Below are positions 7,064-9,955 of a stretch of DNA of 9,955 nucleotides, piece by piece. Made by a program: the position numbers and the translations under genes. Each line of letters starts with the position of its first letter. Position 1 is the first letter of the stretch. The stretch spans positions 1-9,955 of the forward strand of contig RBKG01000219.1 in NCBI GenBank assembly GCA_003640335.1, read 5' to 3'. The notes under the pieces are model-generated. The model searched no databases. It was given only the letters and a program-made list of their open reading frames with translations, and was not told where the DNA came from. Source of the stretch: Porphyromonas sp. (GTDB lineage Bacteria; Bacteroidota; Bacteroidia; Bacteroidales; Porphyromonadaceae).

Positions 7064-9082
7064 ATGTCAGAACAAAAAAAAGAAAAGAAAAGCTTTCGCT
7101 TCAATGAGATGTGGTTCTACGGACTTATTCTCATTGCATTGGCAGTGCTATTCCTTTATGACGGTAATGTTTCTGTAAATAAGGATTTGAGCTGGAATGA
7201 CTTCAAGAGAGCTGCTACAAAGCAGGCCTTCAGCGAAATGACCGTTGATAGAGGTAATAATGAAGTCTCAGCCGTTATCAAGAGACACATGATAGACAGT
7301 GTGTTTTCGTCTGCAGACCTAAAAGGCGTTAATGGAGACAAAAGCAAGCTTGTCACAGTAAAAAGTAATATCCCATCGGTTGATAAATTCAGTGATTTCT
7401 ATGACCAATCTGGAATTACAGCTAAACTAACTTATACGCAATCGCAAACAGGATTTTGGGGTTATCTCCTTTCTTTTGGTCCTACTCTACTCCTTGTAGG
7501 GTTTTGGTTTTGGATGATGCGTCGTTCTATGGGAGGCAGTGGATCTGGCGGACTAGGCGGTGGCGGTATTTTTTCTGTCGGGCAAAGCAAAGCTAAGCTA
7601 CATGATAAAAATAGTATGTCCATCACTTTTGCTGATGTAGCTGGTCTACACGAAGCCAAAGAAGAAGTAGAAGAAATCGTACACTTCTTAAAGAATCCCA
7701 ATAAATACACACAGCTCGGAGCTAAGATACCTAAAGGAGCTCTTCTTGTAGGACCTCCAGGAACAGGTAAGACTCTGCTTGCTAAAGCCGTTGCAGGTGA
7801 AGCACACGTACCATTCTTCTCTCTATCAGGCTCTGATTTTGTCGAAATGTTCGTTGGTGTAGGTGCTAGTCGCGTAAGAGACCTCTTCGCTAAGGCTAAA
7901 GAAAAAGCGCCTTGTATTGTCTTCATTGATGAAATCGATGCTGTCGGCCGAGCAAGAAGTAATTCACAAAACCTTGGTGGAAATGATGAGCGTGAAAACA
8001 CACTTAACCAGCTTCTTACTGAGATGGATGGATTTGGTTCTAATAGTGGAATCATTATCCTAGCTGCAACAAACCGCGTAGATATCCTCGATGGAGCTCT
8101 TACTCGTGCTGGACGATTTGACAGACAGATATTTGTTGACCTTCCAGACATCAATGACCGTAAAGAGATTTTCACTGTACATCTAAAGAATATCAAGACA
8201 GACAGTAGCCTGGATCTAGATTTGCTAGCACGCCAAACTCCAGGATTCTCGGGTGCAGACATCGCAAACATCTGTAACGAAGCTGCTCTTATTGCCGCTC
8301 GTAATGAGAAGGAATTTGTTAGCAGAGCTGATTTCATGAATGCTGTAGACCGCATTATTGGTGGTCTTGAGAAAAAGAATGCGATTACGACTAGCGAAGA
8401 ACGTAGAAGCATCGCTATACATGAAGCTGGTCATGCTGTAGTGAGCTGGTTCCTTGAATATGCTAATCCGCTTGTTAAGGTTACGATTGTTCCTAGAGGA
8501 AAAGCCCTTGGTGCAGCATGGTATCTACCAGAAGAAAGACAGATTACCACCACTCAAGCTCTACTTGACCAAATGTGTGCGACCCTTGCAGGGCGAGCTG
8601 CAGAAGAAATCTTCCTTGGGCGCATTTCTACTGGTGCAGCTAATGACCTTGAACGCATCACTCAGCTGGCTTACGCAATGGTTGTTTACTATGGTATGAG
8701 CGACAAGCTTCCTAATGTCAATTACTCAAAGATACAAGGAGACGCATACGGCATATCAAAGCCTTATAGCGATAAGACTTCGGAACTGATTGACCAAGAA
8801 GTCAATGCTATTATTGCACAACAATATCAAAGAGCAAAGGACTTATTGCAAGAAAAAGCTGAAGGGCATAAGGCTCTAAGCGATTTACTCCTTGAAGCAG
8901 AAGTTATCTATACCGAGGATGTAGAACGTCTACTCGGTAAGCGACAATGGACAAGTAGAGCTGACGAGATTAAAGCAGCCAATGAAGAGCGAGGAAATAA
9001 ACTCACAGAACCTGAGTCCTCAACAGATTCTGACAATAATGAAGAAAATTGTTCTTTAGCATCTGATGCTGAACAACTATAA
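7064..9082 (+). CDS. ftsH: ATP-dependent zinc metalloprotease FtsH
   Basis: A 672-residue inner-membrane AAA+ protease that extracts and degrades misassembled membrane proteins and selected cytoplasmic ones, working as a hexamer. Order of parts: short Lys-rich cytoplasmic N-terminus, TM1 (about 16-32), periplasmic domain (about 33-129), TM2 (about 131-152), a Gly-rich linker (157-170), then the AAA module with Walker A GPPGTGKT (230-237), pore-loop FVG (263-265), Walker B FIDEID (287-292), and the second region of homology ending in arginine fingers R348 and R351. The protease domain has HEAGH (453-457) and the third zinc ligand D528 in GAANDLE. An acidic, Ser/Asn-rich tail follows (about 640-672). 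It is slightly longer than E. coli FtsH (644), mostly from the tail. ATG 7064 places TM1 correctly. AGGAG at 7038-7042 is too far upstream (21 nt) to be its ribosome-binding site. It is set apart from groEL by a terminator, so it should have its own promoter within 6936-7063; cdsA follows after 97 nt. Confidence 0.97.
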   Translation: MSEQKKEKKSFRFNEMWFYGLILIALAVLFLYDGNVSVNKDLSWNDFKRAATKQAFSEMTVDRGNNEVSAVIKRHMIDSVFSSADLKGVNGDKSKLVTVKSNIPSVDKFSDFYDQSGITAKLTYTQSQTGFWGYLLSFGPTLLLVGFWFWMMRRSMGGSGSGGLGGGGIFSVGQSKAKLHDKNSMSITFADVAGLHEAKEEVEEIVHFLKNPNKYTQLGAKIPKGALLVGPPGTGKTLLAKAVAGEAHVPFFSLSGSDFVEMFVGVGASRVRDLFAKAKEKAPCIVFIDEIDAVGRARSNSQNLGGNDERENTLNQLLTEMDGFGSNSGIIILAATNRVDILDGALTRAGRFDRQIFVDLPDINDRKEIFTVHLKNIKTDSSLDLDLLARQTPGFSGADIANICNEAALIAARNEKEFVSRADFMNAVDRIIGGLEKKNAITTSEERRSIAIHEAGHAVVSWFLEYANPLVKVTIVPRGKALGAAWYLPEERQITTTQALLDQMCATLAGRAAEEIFLGRISTGAANDLERITQLAYAMVVYYGMSDKLPNVNYSKIQGDAYGISKPYSDKTSELIDQEVNAIIAQQYQRAKDLLQEKAEGHKALSDLLLEAEVIYTEDVERLLGKRQWTSRADEIKAANEERGNKLTEPESSTDSDNNEENCSLASDAEQL

Positions 9083-9111
9083 AGAAATACGAGATTAACC
9101 CCAATAAAAAG

Positions 9112-9147
9112 ATACCGAATAGGACTAATTATAGCCTTATTCGGTAT
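9112..9147 (-). terminator. Stem-loop between ftsH and cdsA, terminator-like on the minus strand
   Basis: ATACCGAATA (9112-9121) pairs with TATTCGGTAT (9138-9147). The helix continues as GG/CC and CT/AG past single-base bulges to a 6-nt loop. On the + strand no T-run follows the right arm. Read on the minus strand, the hairpin is followed by CTTTTTATT (complement of 9103-9111), the usual terminator layout. It may end ftsH mRNA weakly, protect its 3' end, or stop antisense transcription entering ftsH from cdsA. The stem is certain; the direction of action is inferred. Confidence 0.55.
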
Positions 9148-9179
9148 TCGCATATCTATTAAACCCAAACAAAAACCAA

Positions 9180-9955
9180 ATGAACGAGCTAGTTAAACGA
9201 AGTCTATCGGGCATCATCTATGTAGCCCTGATCTTTAGTGCAATCTATATTGATTGTATGCCTTTCTTTCTTGTAGTTTTCTCATTTATAGCATTTGCTG
9301 CTCACTGGGAATACGCCGAGCTTAATAGGTTGCATCGCACACGCCCTCTTAGGGTTATTCTTGATGCATTAGCGAGTATCTTCATGATAAACTCTGCAGG
9401 ACTTACATCCTTTTTACTAGGACCTTCATTAGGTATTTTTATATTTTACCTCCTATTTATTCTTGTCCGCAGCTTGTATAGCAATCGCTCAGAACAGCCT
9501 GTCGAAATATCTAAAATCATCTTCGGGCATATATACATTACTCTTCCTATTACCCTTGCTACATTGCTCAAGGATAGTTACCCTAGTATCTTACTAACTG
9601 CCGTTGTTGCTATTTGGGCAAATGACACAGGAGCTTATATCGTTGGAAGCAGAATTGGTAAGAATCGCCTATTCCCTAGCTTATCACCCAAGAAGAGTTG
9701 GGAAGGCTTCTTTGGCGGCATGCTCTTCAGTGTTATTTCAACTACACTCCTTGCTTATTTCTTAGATGCAACTATGTTCGATGTTACTGAGGGTATTATT
9801 TTAGGTATCGTTATTTCTGTATTCGCTACTTGGGGAGACCTCTTTGAGTCTATGCTCAAGCGTAATGCGGGGGTAAAAGATTCAGGTTCTCTTATCCCTG
9901 GTCATGGAGGTATCTTAGACCGCATAGACAGTATGCTCTTCGTTATTCCGATAAC
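9180..9955 (+). CDS. cdsA: Phosphatidate cytidylyltransferase (CDP-diglyceride synthase), 3' truncated by the window
   Basis: The frame is open from ATG 9180 to the window end, 258 codons so far. The usual family length is about 270-285, so only a short C-terminal piece is missing. The enzyme joins CTP and phosphatidic acid to give CDP-diacylglycerol, the precursor of the membrane phospholipids, at the inner membrane. The N-terminal part is strongly hydrophobic with several membrane-spanning stretches (for example near residues 10-42, 62-95 and 116-147). A conserved ANDTGAY block is at 147-153, and SPKKSWEGFFGG follows soon after. The complete family signature with KR, KD, PGHGG and DRID lies at 224-250. 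The ATG is preceded by an A-rich stretch with no clear Shine-Dalgarno site. Its position after ftsH is, from memory, a common arrangement in Bacteroidales. Nothing looks damaged. Confidence 0.93.
   Translation, partial: MNELVKRSLSGIIYVALIFSAIYIDCMPFFLVVFSFIAFAAHWEYAELNRLHRTRPLRVILDALASIFMINSAGLTSFLLGPSLGIFIFYLLFILVRSLYSNRSEQPVEISKIIFGHIYITLPITLATLLKDSYPSILLTAVVAIWANDTGAYIVGSRIGKNRLFPSLSPKKSWEGFFGGMLFSVISTTLLAYFLDATMFDVTEGIILGIVISVFATWGDLFESMLKRNAGVKDSGSLIPGHGGILDRIDSMLFVIPI

Noticed and set aside
7462..8412. A 316-codon open frame on the minus strand within ftsH
   Set aside because: It is exactly antisense to the conserved AAA+ and early protease regions of ftsH. Its Ser/Arg-rich product looks like the complement of biased codons and matches no family I know; it is a coding shadow.

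Overview
The window looks like chromosomal core sequence from a Bacteroidales bacterium, most probably Porphyromonas or a close relative. The GroEL sequence, as far as I can recall the family, is closest to Porphyromonas. Other pointers are the GroEL tail rich in Gly-Gly-Met, a UVR-containing ClpC, ftsH followed by cdsA, and start codons preceded by A-rich stretches instead of clear Shine-Dalgarno sites. All genes lie on the + strand and coding density is high. No tRNA, rRNA, CRISPR array or intact mobile element is visible.

Layout: (1) 1-4872 is a tightly packed run: clpC (5' end outside the window), queD, cobQ/cbiP and a cobD-type PLP enzyme. The junctions are +8 nt, +21 nt and an 8-nt overlap, and I see no terminator inside the run, so they probably share transcripts. 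(2) 4873-4933 is a short intergenic stretch with a near-perfect inverted repeat that may be an operator. (3) 4934-6865 is groES-groEL. (4) 6866-7063 holds a strong intrinsic terminator, then the ftsH leader, which contains a possible 17-codon upstream ORF. (5) 7064-9082 is ftsH. (6) 9083-9179 contains a stem-loop whose T-run lies on the minus-strand side. (7) 9180 to the end is cdsA, missing its last residues.

Functionally the window combines protein quality control (ClpC unfoldase, GroES/GroEL chaperonin, FtsH membrane protease) with coenzyme and tRNA-modification metabolism (QueD for queuosine; cobyric acid synthase and threonine-phosphate decarboxylase for the late corrin steps) and phospholipid synthesis (CdsA). 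CobQ amidates the corrin ring. CobD makes the aminopropanol phosphate that CbiB would join to cobyric acid, but no cbiB is in the window.

I did not find a new multi-gene system; all eight main genes belong to known families. The items most worth a second look are a perfect 13-bp inverted repeat inside the cobD-like gene, the inverted repeat ahead of groES, a terminator whose core looks like a dispersed or insertion-sequence-end repeat, the reverse-oriented hairpin before cdsA, and the odd placement of a queD variant between clpC and cobalamin genes.
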